From Fulvivirga maritima (GTDB lineage: Bacteria; Bacteroidota; Bacteroidia; Cytophagales; Cyclobacteriaceae), in the NCBI RefSeq assembly GCF_021389955.1, contig NZ_CP089980.1, positions 1,735,501 to 1,799,500 of the forward strand: a stretch of 64,000 bases of DNA. Direction: 5' to 3'. The translations under genes and the position numbers were made by a program. Under the pieces are notes generated by a model, which had not been told where the DNA came from, did not search any database, and saw only the letters and a list, made by a program, of their open reading frames with translations. Within the stretch, counting starts at the first letter, position 1. The number at the start of each line of letters is the position of its first letter. Positions 46,749 through 55,144 of this stretch are shown one piece after another.

Positions 46749-47228
46749 ATGATTATCGGAATCGGTGGATTAAGCAGAGCCGGAAAAACTACTCTTTCCA
46801 AAAATCTGGCTGAGCATTTGGGTGTAGAAAGCACCCATCTCTTTCATCAAGATGATTATGTGAAATCTGAAAGTGAAGTTCCACTTATCAACGGTCGTTT
46901 GGATTGGGATCATCCGGAAGCCATGGATTATGAAGGCCTTATACAGGCCATAAAAAATGTTGACTCTGGTAATGTTATAGTAGAGGGCATTCTCGTGTTC
47001 TTTAATTCCGAGCTCAAAAACATGTTTGATAAGAAAATTCTTATGGAAGTGGAGAAATCCACATTTTTAGCTCGAAAACGTGTGGATAACCGCTGGGGAC
47101 CCGAACCAGAGTGGTTTATTGAGCATATTTGGGAAAGTTATCAACAATTTGGCCGACCACAGGATATGAATGATTACATTTTGATTAAAGAAAATGAGCA
47201 TTTCGATTTAACTCAAATCTGCAATTAA
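46749..47228 (+). CDS. uridine kinase-like P-loop kinase
   Basis: This 159-residue protein has Walker A GIGGLSRAGKTTLSKNL, a Lid/Asp region (HLFHQDDYVKSE), and VIVEGILVFFNS. It resembles the uridine kinase/nicotinamide riboside kinase group. Its small size favours a nucleoside or ribosyl-nicotinamide kinase, but the substrate is not fixed. It starts 3 bases after the acyl-CoA synthetase gene. Confidence 0.82.
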   Translation: MIIGIGGLSRAGKTTLSKNLAEHLGVESTHLFHQDDYVKSESEVPLINGRLDWDHPEAMDYEGLIQAIKNVDSGNVIVEGILVFFNSELKNMFDKKILMEVEKSTFLARKRVDNRWGPEPEWFIEHIWESYQQFGRPQDMNDYILIKENEHFDLTQICN

Positions 47229-47340
47229 TTTGTGGAATGGCTTTTTCCAAAATCGCTATCATTTTTATTTACTAAAAGTATAAATTATAAGCGTAATTGG
47301 GCATTCAATAATTCTTACCAAGACACTTTCAAAACAACAA

Positions 47341-47369
47341 TGAGCCAATTAGACCTTCTAATCGGCTCA
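47341..47369. promoter_or_regulatory. palindromic operator-like element 1
   Basis: TGAGCCAATTAGA (47341-47353) and TCTAATCGGCTCA (47357-47369) form an inverted repeat with one mismatch. It has the same half-site (GAGCCRATTA) as element 2, suggesting binding sites for a dimeric regulator. Confidence 0.65.
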
Positions 47370-47384
47370 TAATTTTGCTATATT

Positions 47385-47413
47385 TGAGCCGATTAGCTTA
47401 AATAATCGGCTCA
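47385..47413. promoter_or_regulatory. palindromic operator-like element 2
   Basis: TGAGCCGATTA (47385-47395) and TAATCGGCTCA (47403-47413) are perfect inverted copies. The right arm touches an ATG at 47413 that begins the short frame MTYNWQHRNWSRV. Together with element 1 it looks like an autoregulatory region left from a lost gene. Confidence 0.65.
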
Positions 47414-47563
47414 TGACATATAACTGGCAGCATAGGAATTGGTCAAGGGTTTAGTTGAGAAGATTGTCCGAATTCTTATAGTCTAAATTGCATTTACCAA
47501 CCAAGAGATAGAAGAACTTTATCAACAAGTAAATGTGGGTACGCCTATTGAAATCTTTCCATA
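47413..47563 (+). pseudogene. possible remnant of a Fic-family (DUF4172) gene
   Basis: ATG 47413 starts MTYNWQHRNWSRV before a stop. MxxxWQxxxWP-type starts are typical of Fic proteins with an N-terminal DUF4172 domain. The piece further on (about 47498-47563, TNQEIEELYQQVNVGTPIEI) is open in another frame and may be its tail. Nothing between is intact. The assignment rests on a short motif and could be wrong. Confidence 0.3.
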
Positions 47564-47564
47564 G

Positions 47565-48503
47565 TTAACTCACCACATGAATAGGATTTCCACTCATAAA
47601 TAGTTTCAGGTTGTTAAGTACTATTTCTTGTAATCGATGTTGTGCTTCTGCAGTCATCCAACTAATATGAGGGGTGATTATACAATTTTTCGCGGTAAGC
47701 AAAGGATCATTTTCAGTAGGTGGTTCTTGGGTAAGCACATCTAAACCGGCTCCGGCTAATTGATTTTGGTTAAGCGCTTTTACCAGATCCTTTTCATTTA
47801 TTACTGCCCCCCGGCTAGTGTTGATAAGATAGGCCGAAGGTTTCATTAACTTTAGTAAACTTTCATTGACCAAATTTGTAGTCTCTTGTTTTAGAGATAC
47901 ATGTATGGACACCACATCGCTTTCGCTAAACAATTTTTCAATATTTACCAGAGTACCAATACTGGTTTCCGTTGCATGTTTTGAATGAATGAGCACTTGC
48001 ATACCAAAACCACTGGCAATTTTTGCTACTTCTTTTCCCGTGGCGCCCCAGCCAAGTATTCCTATGGTCTTGCCGTGCAACTCTACCATAGGATTAGTGT
48101 AATAACTAAAGTTAGTATCGCGCACCCATTCCAGGTTTTTGTGCTCGGCGGTAATTCGGTTAGTGAGCTGTAGTAATAAACCAAAAGTATGCTGAGCAAT
48201 GGATACTACACCATAGCCCGGAGCATTAGTAACTGTAACATTATGCTTTTTTGCTGCTACTAAATCTACATGATCAAAGCCTGTGCCGGTAAGGCCAATA
48301 TATTTCAACTGAGGAAGTTGCTCTATAATTACACCTGTCATTCTACATTTGTTAAGAATTACGGCATCAGCATTTTTGGCACGTTCCACTATCTCATCCT
48401 GATGTGATTTTTCATAAAGGGTAAGACTTCCTAAATCTTTAAAAGGCTCCCAATATTCCGTAAAGGCATTAATGGTAAAGCTATCTAAAACTACAATATT
48501 CAT
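47565..48503 (-). CDS. D-2-hydroxyacid dehydrogenase (glycerate dehydrogenase-like)
   Basis: This 312-residue NAD(P)-dependent enzyme has the Rossmann motif TIGILGWGATGKEVAKIA (near residue 148). The catalytic Arg is in LINTSRGAVIN, the Glu in LTQEPPTEND, and the His in IITPHISWMTAEA. It reduces 2-keto acids such as hydroxypyruvate or glyoxylate. The exact substrate is not fixed by sequence. Confidence 0.92.
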   Translation of the reverse strand: MNIVVLDSFTINAFTEYWEPFKDLGSLTLYEKSHQDEIVERAKNADAVILNKCRMTGVIIEQLPQLKYIGLTGTGFDHVDLVAAKKHNVTVTNAPGYGVVSIAQHTFGLLLQLTNRITAEHKNLEWVRDTNFSYYTNPMVELHGKTIGILGWGATGKEVAKIASGFGMQVLIHSKHATETSIGTLVNIEKLFSESDVVSIHVSLKQETTNLVNESLLKLMKPSAYLINTSRGAVINEKDLVKALNQNQLAGAGLDVLTQEPPTENDPLLTAKNCIITPHISWMTAEAQHRLQEIVLNNLKLFMSGNPIHVVS

Positions 48504-48565
48504 AATGGAAAGATAAGCATTGAATATGTTTATAACCCAATGCTTTTGTTTCCTGTTTATTAATT

Positions 48566-48754
48566 ATGCTCGAACAAGAACATTTTTTCACTTGCCCTTA
48601 CTGTGGAGAAACCATTTCTATGTTTCTGGATGTTTCAGTGAGAAAGCAACAGTACATTGAAGATTGTGAAGTGTGTTGCAATCCTATTCAGATTAATTAC
48701 GAATTTGAAAATGAAATTATTATTTCATTTTCTGCCCGCTCTATAGAGCAATAG
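48566..48754 (+). CDS. CPXCG-motif cysteine-rich small protein
   Basis: This 62-residue protein has TCPYCGETI and CEVCCNPIQI, two zinc-knuckle Cys pairs. It matches the small CPXCG family, which is widespread but uncharacterised. It is divergent from the dehydrogenase and convergent on the YkgJ-type gene. Confidence 0.88.
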   Translation: MLEQEHFFTCPYCGETISMFLDVSVRKQQYIEDCEVCCNPIQINYEFENEIIISFSARSIEQ

Positions 48755-48762
48755 CCCTTGAT

Positions 48763-49356
48763 TTATGCTCTTCTGGGTTTGCGGTAAGCATAGTAGCTAA
48801 GTACTATTTTCAGCGCTTCCAAAATGGCTTGGTTTATAGGCATTAAATTTTGCCCTAATTCAGAGTCAATAGATCTAAGCTGAAAATAATAATTGCGCAT
48901 TACAGGTGTTTTTTTCCCTTCCGCAATATGTTGCTGAGCAGTTAGTACTGCCTGTGGTAGCTCCGTTTTTATAGTTTTGCACGTTACTAATTGCGGTGTG
49001 CCTTGTTTATCTAGCATGGCAGAATAACCAAAAAGCCTGCAAATAAGGCCACGGTATTTATAATTACTACAAAAACCGGTATCACCATCCGTTAGCAGTG
49101 GTCTGAAAATTTTGCAAATAGGTTCACTGCCAGAAGCTTGTAATTCTTCCAGCCATTGGTAAGCCAGATCTTCTTTAAAAAGTGAATAGGCCAATGGTAA
49201 AAACTCCAGCGGACTAGCTGAAATATCTGGCTTTTTGCAACACAGTCCGCAACCTGAAATACAGTGCAGTCCGGTAGCATTTTTAAAGGCAGCCAGTTCC
49301 TTTTCCAGGTTGGAGAAAACCCGTTCTACAGCCTGAACTTTACGATAAATTGACAT
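48763..49356 (-). CDS. YkgJ-family cysteine cluster protein
   Basis: This 197-residue protein has a cysteine cluster: CISGCGLCCKKPDIS near residue 32, PICKIFRPL, FCSNYKYRGLICRLFGYS, and VTCKTI. The family is thought to bind zinc or an Fe-S cluster; function is unknown. It is followed 67 bases away on the same strand by the rhomboid gene. Confidence 0.88.
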   Translation of the reverse strand: MSIYRKVQAVERVFSNLEKELAAFKNATGLHCISGCGLCCKKPDISASPLEFLPLAYSLFKEDLAYQWLEELQASGSEPICKIFRPLLTDGDTGFCSNYKYRGLICRLFGYSAMLDKQGTPQLVTCKTIKTELPQAVLTAQQHIAEGKKTPVMRNYYFQLRSIDSELGQNLMPINQAILEALKIVLSYYAYRKPRRA

Positions 49357-49423
49357 CCGTAAAAAACGGTGTGAAATTAGTAAAGAGCAGAAATATTAAT
49401 TCTTAAATCCTCAGAAAAATTTC

Positions 49424-51340
49424 TTAAAAATTAATGGTCTGATAGCCCTGAGAAATTACAGAATGAATACCATGTTCTTTAGCCGGTATCCAGCGCGGTC
49501 CACCTTTCAAAATATTGATAGCTGTAACATGTAAATCTGCATCATCACTTTTATAAATGCGCACATTATATATTTTACCTTCCGTATCTATATCAAAAAT
49601 TAAGGCTACAGTTCCTTTACCTTGCAAATGAGGATACTGTAATAATGATTTTTCTACATAGGTTTGAAACTGTTCCCTTCCTCCTTCCGGATGTGGTATG
49701 TAAGTGCTGAAATCATAATTAAAAAGTTGACCTTTTTTGTCATATGCGATTCCTTTCATTAATCGGCCACTTTCATAATATTCTTTGAAATAGGGTTCAC
49801 CATTTTCATAAAAACCGTAGCTAACACTATCTTGAAGTCCATCACTAAAATGTTTGTAGGAGGCAACGGTTCCGTTTTCATATTGCTTTACAATATTTCC
49901 AAATCCGTTCTCTACCTGAGGTTTTTGATTTTCATCCCAGGCATTGATTAGATAGGCACGGTCAGAATATCTAACTTCTTGAGCCATTTTACCATTTTCA
50001 TGGAATTCTTCCCATTTGCCTATTCGCTCTTCATTATCATATCGACCCGCGGCAGAGTAAGTGCTGTCTTTAGTATAATAAAGGAAAACGCCATTTTTCA
50101 AATCATTTTTATAAGTACCTTTCATCTGTATGCCACCATCAAGAAAATAATCTCTTACCGGTCCGTTCCATTTTCCTAAACTATCTTGATAACCTAGTCT
50201 ATAATAACTGGCATTCATGGCCATAGTCTCATGCCAGTTACTGTCATAATACTGCCTTGTCATGCTGCCACAAGATTGAGGTACTGGTAAGTTAGTAGTT
50301 TCCGGAACTTCATCAGCCACTGACTCCATAGCCAAAGGGTATTCAAGATCCAGATTCATTTTTGATCGGATGATGTCAAGACTGTCGAAATACACGTATG
50401 ATTCTTTTTCAATCATTTTAATCATAAAATCCATCTCGCTGGCTTTGCTATGACTATAGGTTTTTATCTGATCATAATCACCCATAAGTGCAGTGGGTAA
50501 GTTGGTAAGACTATCCATTTTCCACAACAGGCTGTCCCAATGTGGATAAAACTCTTTTAAGTCTTTAATAAAAACCGCATCAGAAGCATATTCGCCATTC
50601 ATGATATTGTTACTCTGCCTCTCGGTTTTTACTAATTGTTGAAAAACATCAAAATATTCTTTTTTGGCTCTTGGCAACAACATGAAATAAGCAAAACCAA
50701 GGAATGTTAATGTTACTCCGGTAATCCAGAAATAATTGATTTTTCTGCGGTACATGCTGTAAGCATAAAACAGGGCCAAAATAATACCGGCTATCATACC
50801 ACCGAAATGAGCGGCATTATCAAAATGAAACGCGTTGCCCATCAGAGTGATGATAACTATGTAGATAACAAACTGCACAATAATTGCTCGCAGCTTTTGT
50901 CTATTTCTCCAATGGATTAAAACCATGATAGCAATTTCAAAACCATAGAGACCAAATATGGCACCACTGGCACCGGCACTCACCACGTACAAATTCCAAA
51001 AAAGGCTGGCTACGCCAGCAAATAGAGCACTAATAATATAGACTACGCAAAAAATTAAACTACCCGTTTGCACTTCTACTGCTCTGCCCAAACTGTACAA
51101 AGCCACCATATTCATAACCAGATGCAAAGCTCCGAAATGAAGAAAAGCACTGGTAAATATGCGCCACCAGTCACTACCTAAAGTGTAAGGAGAAAAATTA
51201 GCGCCCCATGAAATCATAGTGATAATGTTACTTTGATCATCCTCCAGAAGCCATTGTGCTATAAACACAAGTACATTAATGGCTATAATTATGCTGGTAA
51301 ATACTGGTATGGGCTTTCCGGAGCGAGAAGTAAGTATCAT
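49424..51340 (-). CDS. rhomboid protease fused to MORN-like repeats and a TonB-like C-terminus
   Basis: This 638-residue protein has a rhomboid domain at about 1-235 with six membrane helices, the catalytic Ser125 in GASGAIFG and the catalytic His178 in NAAHFGGMIAG. After a charged linker there are YwqK/MORN-type repeats (about 370-550, MKGTYKNDLKNGVFLYY, RIGKWEEFHENGK). The last 80 residues resemble a TonB C-terminal domain (GTVALIFDIDTEGKIYNVRI, GPRWIPAKEHG). Rhomboids cut membrane proteins. The added parts would lie outside the inner membrane and may recruit substrates or outer-membrane partners. Confidence 0.85.
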   Translation of the reverse strand: MILTSRSGKPIPVFTSIIIAINVLVFIAQWLLEDDQSNIITMISWGANFSPYTLGSDWWRIFTSAFLHFGALHLVMNMVALYSLGRAVEVQTGSLIFCVVYIISALFAGVASLFWNLYVVSAGASGAIFGLYGFEIAIMVLIHWRNRQKLRAIIVQFVIYIVIITLMGNAFHFDNAAHFGGMIAGIILALFYAYSMYRRKINYFWITGVTLTFLGFAYFMLLPRAKKEYFDVFQQLVKTERQSNNIMNGEYASDAVFIKDLKEFYPHWDSLLWKMDSLTNLPTALMGDYDQIKTYSHSKASEMDFMIKMIEKESYVYFDSLDIIRSKMNLDLEYPLAMESVADEVPETTNLPVPQSCGSMTRQYYDSNWHETMAMNASYYRLGYQDSLGKWNGPVRDYFLDGGIQMKGTYKNDLKNGVFLYYTKDSTYSAAGRYDNEERIGKWEEFHENGKMAQEVRYSDRAYLINAWDENQKPQVENGFGNIVKQYENGTVASYKHFSDGLQDSVSYGFYENGEPYFKEYYESGRLMKGIAYDKKGQLFNYDFSTYIPHPEGGREQFQTYVEKSLLQYPHLQGKGTVALIFDIDTEGKIYNVRIYKSDDADLHVTAINILKGGPRWIPAKEHGIHSVISQGYQTINF

Positions 51341-51468
51341 ATTGTGGATAAACTAAATTTAGTCGAATAAAAGGTCGTGCACTTATAAATGTTTTGCAAA
51401 TTAAAGATCACAATGTTTCTTTTCAGTAGAATTCACATCTACTATACACATTTTACGTATCAAAGCAC

Positions 51469-53205
51469 ATGAGCAAAAGCAAAGTAACTATAAGTCATGT
51501 ATTCAAAACGATAGTATGGCCAAGAAAATACCAGTTGTTATTAGGTTTACTATTAGTATTTATAAGTAGGATAGCTGGTCTGGTGCTGCCAGGCTCTAGT
51601 AAGTTTTTGTTAGACAATGTTATTCCTGATAATAATATTGATAATCTAAAGCTGCTCATAGGTGTAGTAGTACTAGCCATATTAGTGCAGGCCGTTACTT
51701 CATTTTTACTTACGCAGATTTTAAGTGTAGAAGCCCAAAACTTGATAGCCCAACTGCGGCTTAAAGTGCAAAGTCATATTATAAAATTGCCGATAAGGTA
51801 TTTTGATAATACTAAAACAGGTGAACTGGTTTCCAGAATAATGACTGACGTAGAAGGGGTGAGGAATATTGTGGGTACCGGATTGGCCCAGTTATTTGGA
51901 GGCATACTTACTTCTATAATTTGTCTGGGAATTTTAATTACCATCAGTCCTATGATGACCCTGTATGTGTTAGTACCAGTAGTTATTTTCGGACTGATTT
52001 CACTAAAGGCCTTTGGTTATATACGTCCTATATTTCGCGAACGAGGAAAAATTAATGCTGAAGTAACTGGCAGACTTACCGAAACCCTGGGCGGGATAAG
52101 AGTGATTAAAGGGTTTAATGCAGAGCAACATGAAATTGAAACTTTTGAAAAGGGGGTAACCAGACTTTTTCTTAACGTGAAGAAAAGCCTCACTTCTACC
52201 AGTATCATGACTAGTTCATCTACCTTTTTGCTGGGCCTGGCCACAGCAGGTATAATGGGTATTGGCGGATATATGATGATGAATGATGAGCTTAGCACGG
52301 GAGATTTTCTGGCTTTCACTTTGTACTTGGGCTTTATGATTGCACCTATAATACAGATGAGTAATATTGGTAGTCAGCTGACTGAAGCTTTTGCCGGGCT
52401 GGACAGAACAGAAGACATTTTAAACGAGCCTTTGGAAAATGATGATTTACAGCGAACGGAAAAATTGGAAAATGTAGAAGGTCATATTCATTTTGACAAG
52501 GTAGAGTTTGCTTATGAAGAAGGTAAAAAAGTGATAAAAGGAGTTTCTTTTGATGCTCCCGCTGGTAGTGTAACCGCACTGGTGGGTACTTCTGGTTCTG
52601 GTAAGTCTACCATAGCCGGTTTGGCAGCATCATTTTTAAATCCTAAAGCTGGTACTATCACTGTAGACGGAACCGATCTTTCAAAAGTATCTTTGGAAAG
52701 CTATAGAAGTAAACTCGGAGTAGTTTTACAAAATGATTTTCTTTTTGAAGGTACTATCAGAGAAAACATACTTTTTCCACGGCCCGATGCTACTGAGGCA
52801 CAACTATTACATGCTGTAAAAGCAGCACATGTTAATGAATTTACTGATCGTTTTGAAGAGGGCCTCGAAACAGTCATTGGTGAGCGCGGGGTAAAACTTT
52901 CTGGTGGCCAACAGCAGCGTATAGCCATAGCTCGAGCCATATTGGCTGATCCGAGAATATTGATTTTAGATGAAGCAACTTCTAATTTGGATATGGAAAG
53001 TGAAGCATACATTCAAAAAAGCTTAAAAGACCTGATGCAGGGAAGAACCACTTTTGTCATAGCTCACCGCCTCAGTACCATCCGACAGGCCGATCAGATT
53101 TTAGTAGTAGAAAATGGAAATATTGTAGAAAGAGGCACGCATAATGAACTTATAAAACAAGAAGGCCGCTATCATGAACTATATACTTATCAAGCGAGGA
53201 TATAA
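51469..53205 (+). CDS. ABC exporter half-transporter
   Basis: This 578-residue protein has a six-helix membrane domain (about 1-300, with RYFDNTKTGELVSRIMTDVE). The ATP-binding domain (about 335-570) has Walker A GTSGSGKST, signature LSGGQQQRIAIARAIL, Walker B ILILDEATSNLD and the H-loop AHRLST. The export substrate is unknown; the family includes lipid, peptide and drug exporters. It is divergent from the rhomboid gene. Confidence 0.95.
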   Translation: MSKSKVTISHVFKTIVWPRKYQLLLGLLLVFISRIAGLVLPGSSKFLLDNVIPDNNIDNLKLLIGVVVLAILVQAVTSFLLTQILSVEAQNLIAQLRLKVQSHIIKLPIRYFDNTKTGELVSRIMTDVEGVRNIVGTGLAQLFGGILTSIICLGILITISPMMTLYVLVPVVIFGLISLKAFGYIRPIFRERGKINAEVTGRLTETLGGIRVIKGFNAEQHEIETFEKGVTRLFLNVKKSLTSTSIMTSSSTFLLGLATAGIMGIGGYMMMNDELSTGDFLAFTLYLGFMIAPIIQMSNIGSQLTEAFAGLDRTEDILNEPLENDDLQRTEKLENVEGHIHFDKVEFAYEEGKKVIKGVSFDAPAGSVTALVGTSGSGKSTIAGLAASFLNPKAGTITVDGTDLSKVSLESYRSKLGVVLQNDFLFEGTIRENILFPRPDATEAQLLHAVKAAHVNEFTDRFEEGLETVIGERGVKLSGGQQQRIAIARAILADPRILILDEATSNLDMESEAYIQKSLKDLMQGRTTFVIAHRLSTIRQADQILVVENGNIVERGTHNELIKQEGRYHELYTYQARI

Positions 53206-53261
53206 TTATTTTAAAAAGATTAAGTGTAAAATACACTACTAAATAGGATTAATAGTTAAAA

Positions 53262-53304
53262 AGGTATATTTTATAATAAAATATTTTAATTAAAAGATAT
53301 ACCT
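53262..53304 (+). promoter_or_regulatory. inverted repeat abutting the next start codon
   Basis: AGGTATAT (53262-53269) and ATATACCT (53297-53304) are perfect inverted copies. The second ends immediately before the ATG at 53305, so folding could hide the start. Confidence 0.3.
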
Positions 53305-54501
53305 ATGAAAATTATTTGTCTACTAGTGTGCTTTATTACTTGTGCTGCACAAGCACAAACTAATTTTGTAAATGGTTATTTTATTGATAACCAAAATATA
53401 AGAACTGATTGTTTGATTAAAGATCAAGATTGGAAAAATAATCCAACATCTTTCACTTATAAACTTGATAGAGAATCTCAGGTTGAAACGGCAACAATTG
53501 AAGATGTGCAAGAATTTGGGATAAGTGATTATTCAAAATACATCAGACAAACGGTACTCATTGATCGATCCTCAGAAGAAATTAAGGAGATGAGCTCAAC
53601 CAGAGCCCCAGAAAATAATAAGGAAACTTTATTTCTGATGGTTTTAGTAGAGGGTGCTGCCAACCTGTATGGATATCAGGATGGTAATCTTAGACGATTT
53701 TTCTTTTCTACTCAGCAAAATGATAGCATTAGACAATTAGTATTTAAAAGTTTCAAAATAGACAAATACGAAATAGGTACTAATCAGCAGTATAAACAAC
53801 AGATTAAGGTCGAGCTTCCTTGTGAGAAAATAACGGATAAGCAGATAGAAAATCTGGGATATAATAAGAAGGATCTTTTAAAATTATTTAATATTTATAA
53901 TCAATGTGGAAAAGAAGAATCAGACATAAGTACAGATCAGCCATCAGTCTATCAAAGAAAAAGCAGAAATCTCTTTAAGCTTGGACTAAGAGTAGGATTG
54001 GGTCATGATATGGTGGCTGTTAAAAGTGAGGTCTCTTATTACGAGCCAATGGAGACAGACTATAAAATTACGCTTAGATTAGGCGCCGAGCTTGAATTCA
54101 TATTGCCATTTTGGAATGAAAAGGTATCTCTAATTTTGGAACCGAACTACAAAAGTTTTCAATCTTCTAATCTAGGTGAATCTGGTATGGAGGTGGATTA
54201 CTCATTCATAGAGATTCCATTGGGTGTGCGCTATAACTTTTACTTGACTCCATCATCTACCATATTTTTGAATGCACAATATGCTGTTGTGCCAATTAAT
54301 AGAGGGAATATTCATTATAAAAACCAATATACAGATAGAAAAATGAAACCAGAACATCATAACTACATCGTTGCTGGACTAGGTGTAAAAATCAAGAGGT
54401 TTACTATGGAGGCAAGAATCGGTACTCAACGAGATGTATCAATTCCCTGGGAATCAGAATATAAATCAACAAATATTATCCTTGGCTACCATTTGTTTTA
54501 A
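53305..54501 (+). CDS. secreted outer-membrane beta-barrel-like protein of unknown function
   Basis: This 398-residue protein has a signal peptide, MKIICLLVCFITCAAQAQ. The N-terminal domain (about 20-200) contains GYFIDNQNIRTDCLIKDQDWKN, seen in Bacteroidota proteins of unknown function. The C-terminal half (about 220-398) is strand-rich (LFKLGLRVGLGHDMVAV, FIEIPLGVRYNFYLT, VAGLGVKIKRFTMEARIG) and looks like an eight-stranded barrel. It is monocistronic, 99 bases after the ABC exporter. Confidence 0.72.
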   Translation: MKIICLLVCFITCAAQAQTNFVNGYFIDNQNIRTDCLIKDQDWKNNPTSFTYKLDRESQVETATIEDVQEFGISDYSKYIRQTVLIDRSSEEIKEMSSTRAPENNKETLFLMVLVEGAANLYGYQDGNLRRFFFSTQQNDSIRQLVFKSFKIDKYEIGTNQQYKQQIKVELPCEKITDKQIENLGYNKKDLLKLFNIYNQCGKEESDISTDQPSVYQRKSRNLFKLGLRVGLGHDMVAVKSEVSYYEPMETDYKITLRLGAELEFILPFWNEKVSLILEPNYKSFQSSNLGESGMEVDYSFIEIPLGVRYNFYLTPSSTIFLNAQYAVVPINRGNIHYKNQYTDRKMKPEHHNYIVAGLGVKIKRFTMEARIGTQRDVSIPWESEYKSTNIILGYHLF

Positions 54502-55144
54502 TTGGTAATTAAAAATCAGGGAGACATAATAACCTTTTACAAAACCGCTCTGTAGTCAATACGACATAAGGAGAAAACTTTTAAATTTCTGGCTAACTTC
54601 TAATAAGGCCTGAATCCTTGAGATTTTTTAAAATGCCTGTGAAGGAAATAACAAGTCTTATGAAAGGTTAAAAACAGTTAATGCATAATTAAATCATGAA
54701 TCAGAACTGGTCGTCTACACTTCGACGCGGCTCAGTGTGACTCGGCAGTGGTTTCATCTTGCTGTACCGTCGTGAGGTGAAATAATATTGAAAAGCAGGC
54801 TTTTCTCAAGTCCTTAGTGGCAGGTCATAACTATGAAATGCTTCTTTGGTCGGAAGACCTCACAGCAAGAAAGAGTTTTTTGTTACTTTTTTGATCGATT
54901 GCAAAAAGGAACATAAAACTAGATAATCCAAATGGACTAGTATTTGAAATGCCTTACTTACAAGAATAGATTGATGTATCCTTTTAATCCAATCTTGGTG
55001 CGGTTGAAACAAATGTTAGGCCTCTATATGACCGGATGGGCTTATAGGTATAAACCAATTCTATTAGTCATTTCAACATAAGGAGAAATCTTTTAAGTTC
55101 TATATGTCTCTAAATCAAACACATAATTAAAACCTATACCCAGG
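54502..55144. repeat. intergenic block built from REP-like dispersed repeats
   Basis: No gene is visible in these 643 bases. A repeat of about 36 bp with the shared core ACATAAGGAGAAA occurs as direct copies at 54554-54590 and 55066-55101. A palindromic unit lies at 54713-54742. TGTTACTTTTTT and AAAAAGGAACA (about 54880-54913) form an imperfect inverted repeat. The stretch GGTCGGAAGACCTCACAGC near 54848 looks like another repeat fragment. The composition suggests several mobile palindromic elements decayed in place. Confidence 0.6.
54713..54742 (-). repeat. REP-like palindromic unit, copy C
   Basis: GTCTACACTTCGA and CTCAGTGTGACT pair to form a hairpin. Read on the reverse strand it is the same unit (AGTCACACTGAG, GAAGTGTAGAC) as at 61846 and 62009, so it is a dispersed family. 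Confidence 0.7.
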
